From positions 1-7,522 of the forward strand of contig DATHNF010000074.1 of assembly GCA_035486285.1 (NCBI GenBank): a DNA stretch of 7,522 bases. The letters run 5' to 3'. Made by a program: the position numbers and the translations under genes. The stretch comes from DATHNF01 sp035486285. GTDB taxonomy: Bacteria > Patescibacteriota > Saccharimonadia > Saccharimonadales > UBA4665. Under the pieces are notes generated by a model. That model was not told the DNA's origin. It was given only the letters and a program-made list of their open reading frames with translations, and did no database searches. Of this stretch, positions 5,450 to 7,522 are shown piece after piece (position 1 is the stretch's first letter; every line of letters starts with the position of its first letter).

Positions 5450-6013
5450 ATGTATCAAATCTGTGTATCGGGGGCAGCCAGAGGTGAAAGTGTTGAGGAG
5501 GGTAAAGCTCTAGCTGCCAAACTTGGCGTTGCGATTGCCAAAGCTGGCCATGCTCTGATGACGGGCGCCACTATTGGTTTGCCTAACTATGCCGCCGAAG
5601 CCTACAAGCGGGCCGGTGGCCGAATGAGCGTCGGTATTAGTCCGGCTGCTTCGAAGGTTGAGCACGTCATGAAATATCGTTTACCAATCAAGGCTTACGA
5701 TACGATTATCTACACCGGCCTGCATTACGTTGGCCGAGACACATTATTAATCACGTCCAGTGACGCTGTAGTGAGTGTTGGCGGCCGGCTCGGTACGTTG
5801 CACGAGTTTACTATTGCCATGGAGACTGACACGCCAATCGGTTTCCTACAAGGGGCCGGCGGTATCAGCGAAGAAATCCAGAACCTGATGAGCCTCGCTC
5901 GCCCCTTGCGACCCGGTGCCCTGGTGGTCTTCAACGACTCCCCAGACGCCTTAATCGCGGAATTGACGAAGTATCTCGATAAAGAGCACACCAAATACCG
6001 TGATCTCTACTAG
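5450..6013 (+). CDS. SLOG/LOG-superfamily (DprA/TIGR00725-like) nucleotide-binding protein
   Basis: Encodes 187 aa with a Rossmann-like fold of the LOG/lysine decarboxylase-like superfamily. Visible landmarks are ICVSGAARG (4-12) after the first strand, the TGATIGLPNYAAEAYKRAGG phosphate-binding region (38-57), GRDTLLITSSDAVVSVGG (95-112) and GGRLGTLHE (111-119). Arg96 and Glu119 sit where the catalytic Arg and Glu of LOG phosphoribohydrolases lie, but the usual Arg-Lys pair is Arg-Asp and the PGGxGTxxE motif lacks its Pro and has an extra residue (GGRLGT). So cytokinin-type nucleoside-5'-monophosphate hydrolysis is possible but not assured; a nucleotide-ligand sensor role, known for SLOG domains, is the alternative. 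It starts 4 nt after the stop of the 414-aa gene with no clear Shine-Dalgarno site, suggesting translational coupling in one operon. Ends in TAG; 63 nt then separate it from uvrB. Confidence 0.82.
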   Translation: MYQICVSGAARGESVEEGKALAAKLGVAIAKAGHALMTGATIGLPNYAAEAYKRAGGRMSVGISPAASKVEHVMKYRLPIKAYDTIIYTGLHYVGRDTLLITSSDAVVSVGGRLGTLHEFTIAMETDTPIGFLQGAGGISEEIQNLMSLARPLRPGALVVFNDSPDALIAELTKYLDKEHTKYRDLY

Positions 6014-6061
6014 CTAGTTATCCAGTCCACATTCCCATAAGCGCTCACGGTCCATGTTACT

Positions 6062-6070
6062 TGCTACAAT
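6062..6070 (+). promoter_or_regulatory. Extended -10 promoter of uvrB, leaderless geometry
   Basis: TGC-TACAAT is a TGn-extended -10 with a 5/6 hexamer (6065-6070). Exactly 6 nt (ATAACG) separate it from the uvrB ATG, so transcription should start at or beside the start codon. No Shine-Dalgarno sequence fits in the gap, and no good -35 is seen, as is common with extended -10 promoters. No LexA-type SOS box is recognisable in the 63-nt spacer. Confidence 0.55.
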
Positions 6071-6076
6071 ATAACG

Positions 6077-7522
<1,446 letters not shown>

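Noticed and set aside
6014..6076. SOS (LexA) operator upstream of uvrB
   Set aside because: Neither a CTG-N10-CAG nor a GAAC-N4-GTTC-type box is present in the 63-nt spacer.

Overview
The window reads as compact bacterial chromosome of moderate GC. It carries six complete protein genes plus two cut by the window edges, with short spacers and no tRNA, rRNA, insertion sequence or CRISPR array visible. The gene mix and several uncharacterised proteins suggest a Candidatus Saccharibacteria (TM7, Patescibacteria/CPR) genome: a transketolase C-terminal half of the split type, an unusual class II aldolase, a PfkB kinase and small orphan lipoprotein and cytosolic proteins. This assignment is from memory of family style, not a search, so I hold it at about 0.6. 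All seven visible stop codons are TAA or TAG and no gene has an in-frame TGA, so nothing points to the UGA-to-Gly code of Gracilibacteria/Absconditabacteria.

Layout, left to right. Positions 1-4091 hold three plus-strand sugar-phosphate genes separated by two minus-strand orphan genes: transketolase C-terminal part (+, cut at the left edge), a 123-aa lipoprotein (-), fructose-bisphosphate aldolase (+), a 324-aa unknown protein (-), and a PfkB-family sugar kinase (+). Each orphan is convergent with the metabolic gene on its left and divergent from the one on its right, so every metabolic gene after the first has its own promoter region. Positions 4201-6013 hold a probable two-gene unit: an uncharacterised 414-aa soluble protein, then after 4 nt a SLOG/LOG-superfamily nucleotide-binding protein. 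From 6077 uvrB (excision repair) runs off the right edge.

Transketolase, aldolase and PfkB kinase together point to the lower glycolysis/non-oxidative pentose phosphate junction (glyceraldehyde-3-P, fructose-6-P, fructose-1,6-bisphosphate). The most interesting non-coding signal is a repeated geometry: a -10-like hexamer about 6 nt before a start codon with no Shine-Dalgarno sequence (uvrB, the 324-aa gene, and possibly aldolase and a 7-codon mini-ORF). This suggests leaderless transcripts, while the lipoprotein and kinase genes have clear Shine-Dalgarno sites. I see no convincing new defence or mobile system; the best candidates for undescribed biology are the 414-aa/SLOG pair and the two orphan minus-strand genes.
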